64,000 nucleotides of DNA from Acidovorax sp. 107 (GTDB lineage: Bacteria; Pseudomonadota; Gammaproteobacteria; Burkholderiales; Burkholderiaceae_C), in the NCBI RefSeq assembly GCF_003058055.1, contig NZ_QBTZ01000001.1, forward strand, positions 2,493,501 through 2,557,500, read 5' to 3'. Position numbers and translations under genes: made by a program. Of the stretch, positions 10,051 through 17,952 are shown in pieces. Positions within the stretch are counted from its first letter, which is position 1; every line of letters begins with the position of its first letter. The notes beneath the pieces are model-generated. The model was not told the DNA's origin, did no database searches, and saw nothing but the letters and a program-made list of their open reading frames with translations.

Positions 10051-10081
10051 AAGCCGTTGCAACTGCAACGGCTTTTTTGTT
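10051..10081 (+). terminator. Rho-independent terminator after tRNA-Leu copy 2
   Basis: Stem AGCCGTTGCA/TGCAACGGCT followed by TTTTTTGTTTT. Confidence 0.85.
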
Positions 10082-10095
10082 TTCGACCCGCCAAA

Positions 10096-10128
10096 GAAAA
10101 AAAACGAGACCGCCAGCAGCGATCTCGT
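10096..10128 (-). terminator. Rho-independent terminator of the DUF349 gene
   Basis: On the minus strand ACGAGA and TCTCGT form a stem with a G/C-rich loop, followed by eight Ts. It faces the tRNA-Leu terminator about 15 bp away, so the two units are insulated tail to tail. Confidence 0.75.
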
Positions 10129-10185
10129 CTTGTGTGTAGCGCCACGAGCACACGCACCTGCATGCGCGTGCCCAATACCCTTCGG

Positions 10186-12957
10186 TTACTTACGCAGCAG
10201 CGTCTTCAGCACATTCTGCAAACGGCGCGCGTTCGCAGCATCGTTGGTGCTCGCCAGCACGCGCGCCACATCCTGACCCCAGGTCTGGGCAGGTGCTGGG
10301 TCATTGCGACGCGTGAGCAACTGCAGCTGCAGCATGCGCCGCGCGGAGATGTGCTCCGCAGGCGTTGGAGCCTCAGCCGCCATTTCGAGGCGCAGCAGCG
10401 CTTCTGCGGCATCCCCCTTGGGCGCAGCCGACAGCGCTTGTGTCCAGGCGCTGCGCACCGATGGCGTGACGCCCGAGCCCAGGTCCTGCGTACCAGGCAC
10501 CAGCGCTGCATCGCGCTTCTCCCACGCCGTCAACAACTGGGTCAGGGCTTCACCATGGGCCTGTGCGGCCAGCTTCTTCAGTGCCAGCTGCGCGTGCTCC
10601 ATGGCCTCGCGCTGAGCGCGGAACGCCGTGTCGCCCAGACGAGGGCCACGGTCCTCGAACGCCGGGCGATCACCAAAACGGCCACCTCGGTCGGCGCGAT
10701 CACCCATGCGACTCTCCGCGCGGGGGCCACGGGCACCGTCGCGGTCGCCAGGACGACCATCGCGGCGGTCGCCAGGTCGCGCACCACGGCCAGGGGCCAC
10801 CGGAGCGTCTTTCTTCATGCCAGGGCGGTCGTCCCCACGCACAGCGACAACAGGTCGCGCGACAGGCTTGGGGACCGCAGGTGCTGGCGCAGGCGCAGGG
10901 GCAGCAACGTCGCCCCCTTCCGCCGCATCTGCAGCCCCATCAGCCCCGCTTTCGGTAGCGGCCGGAGCAGCATTCGCCTGCGCTTCTGCGTGTGACTGGG
11001 CATCTTTGTTGGCCGTGGCAACGGCTTCCGCCGCCTGGGCCTGACCGCGCAATGCGGCTTCCAGCGCCTGCATGGCGGCACGGATCTGCTGCGCATCACC
11101 AGTGGCGTTGGCAGCCTCCAGGGCCTTGGAGGCGTCCAGAACCACGCGGTCCCGCGCACTCAGCTCGGTGACAGCGCGATCACGATCCGCCGACTTGCGG
11201 TTGAACGCCTCGTCAATGGGCTTACGGAAAGCGTCCCACAGCTTTTGCTCGTGCTTGCGGTCCAGCGGCACCGTCTGCGCCTCAGCCTGCCAGCGCTGCT
11301 GCAGCGCCTTGACGGCATCGATGCGCAGCGACGGCGCAGCGCCCAGTGCGGTGGCCTCGTCGATCATCGCGTGGCGACGCGCCAGGCTTTCCTTTTGCGC
11401 TGCCTCCAGTGGCGCTGCGGCCAGGGCAATGGCCTGCTTCCACAAAGGCTGCAGTTCGGCAAAGATTTTTTCACCCACATGGCCGCCCTCGCGCCAGCGG
11501 TCGCCAAACTGGTACAGCGCGCGGTTGATGGCCTTCCAGTCGCCAGATGCAGCGTGCTCTTGCGCCCAGGCCTTGACCTCTTCGATCAACGCCAGGCGCT
11601 GGGCCTTGTGCTCGGCCGCTTCAGCGCGGATCTTGTCCAGCCAGGTCTCGACCACCTTGTGCGCAGCGTTGCAGGCTTCGTCAAATTTCTTCCACAGTGC
11701 ATGGTTGGGCGCGCCCCCCTGGTCCGCCTGCTTCCACTGATCTCGCAGATTGCGCAAGGTCTCCTGCATCTTGCGGCCACCCAGGGCCTGGCCCTCGGGG
11801 CGGTTGAGCAGCGCTTCGGCCTTGGCCACTAGGTCTTCACGCACCTGGTCGGCACTCCAGCGTTGCCAGCCTTCCAGCTCACCGGCAGCCACCAGCGCCG
11901 TGTGCACCTGCTGCTCCAGGGCATTGTCAATGTGTTTGCCATGCGCCTTGAGCACGGCGCGCAGCGCAGCCGCTGCGCCAGCGCTGGCCTTGCCGTGGCC
12001 TTCGGCGGTTTCTTTTTCAAGGGTTGCCAACGCATCACGCACCAGTTGGTGGGCCTTTTCGATCACCTCTGGCGACACCTTGGGCTTGGCAACACGCGCT
12101 GGCTTGCTGGCGGCGGCAGACGCCGCAGCAGCGGCCGCAGCCTCCGTGGGCAGTCCACGTGCGGCGCGCAATTCGTCTGCCCACACCGGCACGGGTGGCA
12201 GCGGCGCATGGGCGTCCTCGGCGGCGGCGACGGCCTGTGCGAGCGCGGGCTGAAAAGCCTCCCACACCACCAAAAGCTGCGTACGCGAAGCATCCAGCAG
12301 CGGCGGGAAACGCGCCTCCACACTCGCCCAGCTCGCGTCACCTGTCAGCTCCTGGGCCTGCTCCTGCCAACGTGCCACATCAGCACGCAGCAGCTCCAGC
12401 GCGGCCTGCGCATCGCGCCAGGGCTTGGTGGAAAGCACCTCGATGCGCTGAGCCAGCAGCACGGCGGCCTCGCGCTGCACCTGAACGCGGTGTTGCAGGT
12501 CTTCGATCACCTTGACCCGGTCCGCGACCTGCACCTTGAGCAGTGACAGCGGCTCGCGCGACAGCGGCGCACCGGCCTTCGCGGCATCACGCTGCCAGGC
12601 CAGGGCATCTGCAATATTGAGCTTGGGGGCCGCTAGCAGGGCCTGGGCCTTGTCCGCCCATTCCGCGGCAATGGCTTCCTGCCCCTTGGCACGGCGGATT
12701 TCGTCCAGGCGCTCGCGCACGGCGCGGGCTGCGCCCTTGTCGCGTCCGCTCAGCTCCTTGAACACCTCCTGCAATTGCTCGGGGGCTGGCTGCGTGGCCA
12801 GCCAGTCGCGGATGCGAGAGGCACGCTCACCCGACGTGGCGGCAGAAAAAGCGCCGCCGGTCAGCGCATCGAGCGGGTGCGGCTCGTGGGTTTTGGCCGG
12901 GGCCGGATTCACTTCAGGTGCGTCGGACATTTTGCTGCGGGAAAAAAATGGAAACAT
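10186..12957 (-). CDS. Large DUF349 domain-containing protein with RG-rich region
   Basis: Protein of 923 aa with repeated DUF349-type helical segments. Examples of the recurrent pattern are LRDQWKQADQGG...LWKKFDEACNAA, INRALYQFGDRWREGG and VKALQQRWQAEAQTVPLDRKHEQKLWDAFRKPID. DUF349 proteins are mostly coiled, cytoplasmic and poorly characterised. Residues around 730-800 form a low-complexity tract rich in Arg, Gly and Asp (RGDD, RPGDRRDGRPGDRDGARG, GDRADRGGRFGDRP), which looks disordered and potentially nucleic-acid binding. Starts MFPFFSRSK (ATG 12957, with a weak GGAT upstream); the next Met, MSDAPE at 12930, is an alternative. It is monocistronic with its own terminator. Function unknown. 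Confidence 0.85.
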   Translation of the reverse strand: MFPFFSRSKMSDAPEVNPAPAKTHEPHPLDALTGGAFSAATSGERASRIRDWLATQPAPEQLQEVFKELSGRDKGAARAVRERLDEIRRAKGQEAIAAEWADKAQALLAAPKLNIADALAWQRDAAKAGAPLSREPLSLLKVQVADRVKVIEDLQHRVQVQREAAVLLAQRIEVLSTKPWRDAQAALELLRADVARWQEQAQELTGDASWASVEARFPPLLDASRTQLLVVWEAFQPALAQAVAAAEDAHAPLPPVPVWADELRAARGLPTEAAAAAAASAAASKPARVAKPKVSPEVIEKAHQLVRDALATLEKETAEGHGKASAGAAAALRAVLKAHGKHIDNALEQQVHTALVAAGELEGWQRWSADQVREDLVAKAEALLNRPEGQALGGRKMQETLRNLRDQWKQADQGGAPNHALWKKFDEACNAAHKVVETWLDKIRAEAAEHKAQRLALIEEVKAWAQEHAASGDWKAINRALYQFGDRWREGGHVGEKIFAELQPLWKQAIALAAAPLEAAQKESLARRHAMIDEATALGAAPSLRIDAVKALQQRWQAEAQTVPLDRKHEQKLWDAFRKPIDEAFNRKSADRDRAVTELSARDRVVLDASKALEAANATGDAQQIRAAMQALEAALRGQAQAAEAVATANKDAQSHAEAQANAAPAATESGADGAADAAEGGDVAAPAPAPAPAVPKPVARPVVAVRGDDRPGMKKDAPVAPGRGARPGDRRDGRPGDRDGARGPRAESRMGDRADRGGRFGDRPAFEDRGPRLGDTAFRAQREAMEHAQLALKKLAAQAHGEALTQLLTAWEKRDAALVPGTQDLGSGVTPSVRSAWTQALSAAPKGDAAEALLRLEMAAEAPTPAEHISARRMLQLQLLTRRNDPAPAQTWGQDVARVLASTNDAANARRLQNVLKTLLRK

Positions 12958-13254
12958 GGATCCAATGGATAACGAAGGCGTACCAAGCGCAGGGCCTGGG
13001 GCCATGCCCGAGCGACCGCACCATGCGCACGCGAGGGCAACAAGGGAGCTATTTTCACCGGATTGGGCCATCAGGCTGCCACAGGGTGCTGCATCAACAC
13101 CCACAGGTGATCTGGCACAAGGCCCTGCGAGGCAGACGGCCCCGGAAATCAACCTTTGCCAGGGCGCGCCCGACACTCCGGGCGATGGGTCGCCGCTCTA
13201 GGGAACAGCCCCCATTATCTATATATAAGACCGTGCCGCCCACCCGCCCCCCGG

Positions 13255-13640
13255 GCGGCACCAATAAGAAAGCCCGACGAGCAGTGCCTGAAGGGCCTGC
13301 CCGCCGGGCTTGACGGCTGACACAACGGTCTTTGCCATCGGTCGCAACGCGGAGATAAAGGTCCGCACGGCGAGGAGGCAAGGTATTGCCTCCAGGGGTT
13401 GCCATGGAAGCGGCATCTGCTGCACCTTGGCACTGAATGCCCTCGGAGGGAGACTTCGCTTCGTCTGGCGATGCCTGAAATCTACAGGCGCCTCCACCTT
13501 ATCAAACTCGCCTCGCCAACTCAAATCGGATTCTCAATGGCAGCAGAACGCCCGATTGAATTTGACATCTTGATGTCCGCCACCCGTCGGTCGTCCACAG
13601 CGCAAAACCATACCTTCAGACCCAAAAACTGTGATTTTTT
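13255..13640 (-). ncRNA. Candidate structured non-coding RNA (speculative)
   Basis: Read leftward, the region contains successive hairpins: GCCTG/CAGGC (13472-13488), AGAC/GTCT with a TTCGCTTC-type loop (about 13452), GGAGGCAA/TTGCCTCC with a 4 nt loop (13374-13393) and GCGGA/TCCGC (13349-13366). It ends in a terminator-like stem AAGCCCG...CGGGCTT followed by TCTTATT (13315 down to 13262). The AT-rich block at 13620-13690 could hold its promoter. It does not contain recognisable tmRNA, RNase P or SRP RNA signatures. It could instead be a decayed gene. The coordinates are approximate. Confidence 0.3.
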
Positions 13641-13686
13641 ACATATTTTTCATAATTTTTATGTCTAAAAAAATCACTTGTTAGTA

Positions 13687-13716
13687 TTGACTGTGCATTT
13701 AGTGAGCTTCTAGAAT
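13687..13716 (+). promoter_or_regulatory. Sigma-70 promoter of the lytic transglycosylase
   Basis: TTGACT, an 18 bp spacer and TAGAAT. The implied start near 13723 gives a leader of about 185 nt before the ATG at 13909, unusually long for a single structural gene. Confidence 0.65.
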
Positions 13717-13908
13717 CCGCCAGCCCCAAAAACAGGGCTAGTACAAACCCCAATCGCTGCCGAACCCGGCTAAGTCAATCCAGGGCGCCAAGCACTCCAC
13801 AGACGTGCAGCCCGGGCTTGATGGCGTACCAATCCAGGCGATCTGCCAGCAAAGCCCAGTCCACCGCGACTGCACCGCTTGACTGGCCCGCCTCAGAAAG
13901 GAAGAGCT

Positions 13909-14754
13909 ATGACAGCGTCAGGAAAAATAGTCTCCGGCGTGCGAACTTTCGCGGCCGACGTGACCGAAGGTTTTCTTGAAATCACCCACAACAGCTTTGC
14001 CCTCATCGGCTTGGCCGTTGCCTTTGTCGTGATTGCGCTCACGGCACGGCCCGATCTGCGCCAAGCTGGCGAAGAGCAACTGATGAACTGGCTGCAAGCC
14101 CGCCAAGTGGAAATGCTGGGCATGCCCATCGAACCCGAAGCCAGCGAGCGCGCGACGGCTGTGAACCCCAAAGACCTGCCCAAGGAGCAGGCTGCCGTGG
14201 CCTTCTGGCTCAGCAAGAAATACCGCGTGGCTCCCGAGCCCCTGAGCGCTCTGGTGGCCGAGGCCTATGAGATTGGCACCCGGGCCAAGATCGACCCCAC
14301 CCTGATCCTGGCCATCATGGCCATCGAATCCAGCTTCAACCCGTTTGCAGAAAGCGCAGTGGGCGCCCAAGGGCTGATGCAGGTGATGACCCGCGTGCAC
14401 ACCGACAAGTACCAGAACTTTGGCGGCCACTTTGCCGCCTTCGACCCGGTCAGCAACCTGCGGGTCGGTGTGAAAGTGCTGCAGGAATGCATCGCCCGTG
14501 CCGGCTCGCTGGAAGGTGGCCTGCGCTTTTATGTGGGCGCTGGCAACATGGCCGACGATGGCGGTTACGCCGCCAAGGTGATGGCGGAGCATTTCCGCCT
14601 GCGCCAGGTGGCGGGTGGCCGCGCAGTGCCCTTCAATCCTCCGCCCTCTTTGTCTACCCAAGCTCCGGTGCAAAGCATCCCTGCAGTGGCGCCCCGCACC
14701 ACGCCTTCCGTGGGAACCAGCGACAAGGTCGCACTGTTGACGCCTGGCCTCTGA
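13909..14754 (+). CDS. Lytic transglycosylase (SLT domain) with membrane anchor
   Basis: Peptidoglycan-cleaving muramidase-type enzyme (281 aa). A single transmembrane segment at about residues 30-47 (FALIGLAVAFVVIAL) should anchor it in the inner membrane with the catalytic part in the periplasm. The SLT domain (about 110-245) has the catalytic Glu140 in AIESSFNPFA followed by GAQGLMQVM. The C-terminus is Pro/Ser/Thr-rich. The start at 13909 is supported by GGAAG just upstream. It is monocistronic ahead of the glyA leader, with a strong promoter and long leader. Confidence 0.9.
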   Translation: MTASGKIVSGVRTFAADVTEGFLEITHNSFALIGLAVAFVVIALTARPDLRQAGEEQLMNWLQARQVEMLGMPIEPEASERATAVNPKDLPKEQAAVAFWLSKKYRVAPEPLSALVAEAYEIGTRAKIDPTLILAIMAIESSFNPFAESAVGAQGLMQVMTRVHTDKYQNFGGHFAAFDPVSNLRVGVKVLQECIARAGSLEGGLRFYVGAGNMADDGGYAAKVMAEHFRLRQVAGGRAVPFNPPPSLSTQAPVQSIPAVAPRTTPSVGTSDKVALLTPGL

Positions 14755-15026
14755 AAGGCAGGCAATCCGGCCCCCAGGCAAGGGCCATTGCGCCAAGCGG
14801 TTGGGATGCGCGCCATCGGTGCCGTGTCGGCTACACTACCGGGGTACGTGACTGGCGATAGGCGCTGCATTCAGCCACTGAATGCAGCCGCTGACGTGGA
14901 AACCAGCAAGAACCTACTTCTTGTGAACCACTGGGAAGCGTGCCGCAGGGGGCCTGCCCTATGCGTTCAGCCGTTCGCCTGGGCAGCCCTTGTTTCAAGG
15001 GACACAAGTTCATAGGACTGCCAATC
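14755..15026 (+). other. Structured 5' leader / intergenic region before glyA
   Basis: 272 bp without a gene. A -10-like TACACT at 14832-14837 is followed by a strong hairpin (GCTGCATTCAG/CTGAATGCAGC, 14864-14888, 3 nt loop). A nested stem follows: CCAG...CTGG enclosing CAAGAA/TTCTTG, about 14902-14933. The last is CCCTTG/CAAGGG (14987-15001) near the start codon. It looks like a transcribed structured leader or a small RNA upstream of glyA. I could not match it to a known riboswitch class. Confidence 0.45.
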
Positions 15027-16271
15027 ATGTACGACCGCAAAATTCTTGTCGAACAAACCGACCCCGAACTGTTTGCCGCCATCCAGGCCGAGAACGCCCG
15101 CCAAGAGCACCACATCGAGCTGATCGCCAGCGAAAACTACGCCTCTCCCGCCGTGATGTGGGCGCAAGGCACCCAGCTGACCAACAAGTACGCCGAAGGC
15201 TACCCCGGCAAGCGCTATTACGGTGGTTGCGAGCATGTGGACGTGGCCGAGCAACTGGCCATCGACCGCGTCAAGCAGATCTTCGGCGCAGAAGCCGCCA
15301 ACGTGCAGCCGCACTGCGGCGCATCCGCCAACGAAGCCGTGTTCCTGGCCTTCCTCAAGCCCGGCGACACGATCATGGGCATGAGCCTGGCCGAAGGTGG
15401 CCACCTGACGCACGGCATGCCGCTGAACATGTCGGGCAAGTGGTTCAACGTGGTGTCCTACGGCCTCGATGCCAACGAAGCCATCGACTACGAAGCGATG
15501 GAAAAGAAGGCCCACGAAACCAAGCCCAAGCTCATCATCGCCGGTGCCTCGGCCTACAGCCTGCACATCGACTTCGCACGCTTTGCCAAGGTGGCCAAGG
15601 ACGTGGGCGCGATCTTCATGGTGGACATGGCCCACTACGCCGGCCTGATCGCCGCCGGTGTGTACCCCAACCCCGTGCCCCACGCCGACGTGGTCACCTC
15701 CACCACGCACAAGAGCCTGCGCGGCCCGCGCGGCGGCATCATCCTGATGAAGGCACAGCACGAGAAGGCCATCAACAGTGCCATCTTCCCTGGTCTGCAG
15801 GGCGGCCCGCTGATGCACGTGATCGCCGCCAAGGCCGTGGCCTTCAAGGAAGCACTGCAGCCCGAGTTCAAGACCTACCAGGAACAGGTGGCCAAGAACG
15901 CCAAGGTGGTGGCCGAGACGCTGACTGCACGCGGCCTGCGCATCGTGAGCGGTGGCACCCAAAGCCACGTGATGCTGGTGGACCTGCGCGCCAAGGGCAT
16001 CACCGGCAAGGAAGCCGAGGCCGTGCTGGGCGCCGCCCACATGACCATCAACAAGAACGCGATCCCCAACGACCCTGAAAAGCCGATGGTGACCAGCGGC
16101 GTGCGCATTGGCACCCCCGCCATGACCACGCGTGGCTTCAAGGAAGAAGAAGCCCGCATCACGGCCAACCTGATCGCCGACGTGCTGGACAACCCCCGCG
16201 ACGAGGCCAACATCGCCGCCGTGCGTGCCAAGGTCAACGCCCTGACCGCACGTTTCCCGGTCTACCGTTAA
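15027..16271 (+). CDS. glyA: Serine hydroxymethyltransferase
   Basis: PLP enzyme (414 aa) converting serine plus tetrahydrofolate into glycine plus 5,10-methylene-THF, the main one-carbon source. The PLP lysine is in the family motif [25 protein letters not shown] and [15 protein letters not shown] are further SHMT signatures. The length is standard. The ATG at 15027 opens [14 protein letters not shown], usual for Burkholderiales. nrdR follows 21 bp after the stop and is probably co-transcribed. The methylene-THF produced is used by thyA at 44979 in the same window. Confidence 0.98.
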   Translation: MYDRKILVEQTDPELFAAIQAENARQEHHIELIASENYASPAVMWAQGTQLTNKYAEGYPGKRYYGGCEHVDVAEQLAIDRVKQIFGAEAANVQPHCGASANEAVFLAFLKPGDTIMGMSLAEGGHLTHGMPLNMSGKWFNVVSYGLDANEAIDYEAMEKKAHETKPKLIIAGASAYSLHIDFARFAKVAKDVGAIFMVDMAHYAGLIAAGVYPNPVPHADVVTSTTHKSLRGPRGGIILMKAQHEKAINSAIFPGLQGGPLMHVIAAKAVAFKEALQPEFKTYQEQVAKNAKVVAETLTARGLRIVSGGTQSHVMLVDLRAKGITGKEAEAVLGAAHMTINKNAIPNDPEKPMVTSGVRIGTPAMTTRGFKEEEARITANLIADVLDNPRDEANIAAVRAKVNALTARFPVYR

Positions 16272-16292
16272 GCAAGCCGGTTCTCTGCGCCC

Positions 16293-16742
16293 ATGAAGTG
16301 CCCCTTCTGCAGCCACCTCGAAACGCAAGTCGTTGAAACGCGGGTGTCTGAGGATGGGGTCTTCATCCGCCGCCGCCGCCAGTGCGGCGCGTGCGACAAG
16401 CGCTTCACCACCTACGAGCGGCCGGAAGTGAACTTTCCGGCCATCGTCAAGAAGGACGGCCGGCGCATTGAATACGACCGCAGCAAGCTGCTGGGCTCGT
16501 TCAACCTGGCATTGCGCAAGCGGCCCGTGAGCACCGACCAGATCGACAGCGCCATTGAGCGCATCGAAGAGAAACTGCTCAACCTGGGGCAGCGTGAAGT
16601 GATCTCCAGCCGCATCGGCGAGCTGGTGATGCGCGAGCTCAAGAAGCTCGACAAGGTGGCCTACATCCGCTTTGCCAGCGTGTACCGCAGCTTCGAAGAC
16701 ATCGACGACTTCCGTGCCATGGTTGATGAAGTGCGCAAGTAG
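16293..16742 (+). CDS. nrdR: Transcriptional repressor NrdR
   Basis: Represses ribonucleotide reductase genes in response to nucleotide state. The protein has 149 aa: an N-terminal zinc ribbon (MKCPFC...CGACDKRF) and an ATP-cone domain (about 49-139). The length matches the family. It lies 21 bp after glyA, an arrangement common in Burkholderiales that couples one-carbon and deoxynucleotide supply. Confidence 0.97.
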   Translation: MKCPFCSHLETQVVETRVSEDGVFIRRRRQCGACDKRFTTYERPEVNFPAIVKKDGRRIEYDRSKLLGSFNLALRKRPVSTDQIDSAIERIEEKLLNLGQREVISSRIGELVMRELKKLDKVAYIRFASVYRSFEDIDDFRAMVDEVRK

Positions 16743-16910
16743 CGCACGCACGCTGGGCCAGCCCTTGCGGTAACGCCTGCCGTTTCCTGTCCTGAGCCCC
16801 ACGCGGCTACTTGGTCTGCTCGATGCAGCCCTGTAGCTACCGGCGAATTTTGCAAATTCCCGGCTTCGGCCTTGGCCCTAGAGCATGTCGCACAAGCTAC
16901 TTTGCGGCTG

Positions 16911-16965
16911 CTATTAATTTCATAGCTACCACGATATGATGCACTAGCGCTTCAGGCAGTTTTTG
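16911..16965 (+). repeat. Dispersed intergenic palindromic repeat, copy 3
   Basis: CATAGCTACCACG, spacer, CACTAGCGCTTCAGGC, T-run. It is in the 274 bp gap between nrdR and the exporter gene. The same gap also holds a separate fold-back near 16836-16863 (CCGGcgAATTT/AAATTcccGG). Nothing else was recognised in the gap. Confidence 0.75.
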
Positions 16966-17016
16966 CATCAAAACGGCTCTACCACACGCCTGCAAGCACC
17001 ACGAAGGTGCCTGACA

Positions 17017-17919
17017 ATGCGCGCGGTGAAAACCCGTCATTTCCTGCAGCTGGTGCTGCTGTCTGCCCTGTGGGGCGCTTCCTTTCTTTTCATTCGCGTC
17101 GCCAGTCCGGTGCTGGGCCCCAATGTGATGGCCGCGCTGCGCATTGGCCTGGCCACGCTCACGCTGATGGGCATCATGCGCTGGGCGGGTGAGCCCTGGC
17201 CCTGGCGCCACTGGCGAGAGCTGCTGGGGCTGGGCACGCTGACGGTGGCAGCGCCTTTTCTGCTGTACGCCTGGGCGGCCCTGCACCTCCCAGCGGGCTA
17301 CAGCTCGCTGCTCAACACCATGGCCGTGCCGTTTGGGGTGATCGCTGCCGCATGGATGAAGGAGGACACGCTGAGCGCACGCAAATGGGCCGGCTGCCTC
17401 TGCGGCTTTGCTGGGGTGGCGCTGATCGTGCAGTTGGGTCCCGTCGAGCCCAACTCGGCCGTACTGCTCGCGGCAGGCGCGTGCGTGACCGCTGCGGCGT
17501 GCTACGGCCTGTCTCTTACCTGGATGAAGCGTGCGACGAAACGCATGTCGCCGTTGTCCATCGCAGCAGGCATCCACGCTGCGGCCCTGGTGCTGCTGCT
17601 ACCTGGGGCGGCGTGGACCTTGCCCACCGCGCGCTTCACTCCAGAAGCGCTGACCGCCGTGGCCGTGATGGGCGTCGTGACCTCGGGGCTGGCGTATTGG
17701 CTCAACCTGCGGGTTCTCAAGCATGTCTCACCCGTAGCCGCCATGAGCTCCGCTTTCATGATCCCGCTGTTTGGTGTGGCCTGGGGCCATGTCTTTCTGG
17801 GTGAGGCCCTGGGGCCGGGCATGCTCTGGGGCGGCGCGCTGGTGCTGATGGCAACCGGGCTGGTCACCGGCTTCAACCCGCTGCAATGGCTGGGTGCGTT
17901 GCGCCGCACAGCCGACTAG
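17017..17919 (+). CDS. DMT superfamily (EamA) transporter
   Basis: Inner-membrane permease (300 aa) with two EamA repeats and about ten hydrophobic segments. It opens LVLLSALWGASFLFIRVA, typical of the family's first helix, and the second repeat ends LGEALGPGMLWGGALVL. Members export amino acids, metabolites or drugs; the substrate is not readable. The ATG at 17017 is preceded by AAGGTG; an in-frame ATG 18 codons upstream lies in the repeat tail. It converges on the nucleotidase gene 33 bp away. Confidence 0.9.
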   Translation: MRAVKTRHFLQLVLLSALWGASFLFIRVASPVLGPNVMAALRIGLATLTLMGIMRWAGEPWPWRHWRELLGLGTLTVAAPFLLYAWAALHLPAGYSSLLNTMAVPFGVIAAAWMKEDTLSARKWAGCLCGFAGVALIVQLGPVEPNSAVLLAAGACVTAAACYGLSLTWMKRATKRMSPLSIAAGIHAAALVLLLPGAAWTLPTARFTPEALTAVAVMGVVTSGLAYWLNLRVLKHVSPVAAMSSAFMIPLFGVAWGHVFLGEALGPGMLWGGALVLMATGLVTGFNPLQWLGALRRTAD

Positions 17920-17952
17920 CCTCTCCGAGCGAGGGCGCCCGGTTGGCGCGCC

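Larger units (their letters stand above)
12958..13908. other. Gene-free region of 951 bp
   Basis: No reading frame here has family-like composition. Short frames on both strands are Arg/Pro/Cys-rich shadows. From left to right it holds: the upstream flank of the DUF349 gene; a perfect 9 bp hairpin (13233-13261); a run of further hairpins to about 13490; an AT-rich block at 13620-13690; a good sigma-70 promoter reading right (13687-13716); and a leader of about 185 nt before the transglycosylase. See the separate entries for the hairpin region and promoter. Confidence 0.7.

Noticed and set aside
13219-13524. Short minus-strand frames in the gene-free region
   Set aside because: No conserved motif, Pro/Arg/Cys-rich, overlapping several equally poor frames; the hairpins fit an RNA or decayed sequence better.
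14755-15026. Glycine, THF or SAM/SAH riboswitch before glyA
   Set aside because: The conserved core sequences I know for these classes are not visible; recorded only as an unassigned structured leader.
14967-16802. Minus-strand frame of 611 aa over glyA and nrdR
   Set aside because: His/Val/Gly-rich antisense shadow of glyA and nrdR.
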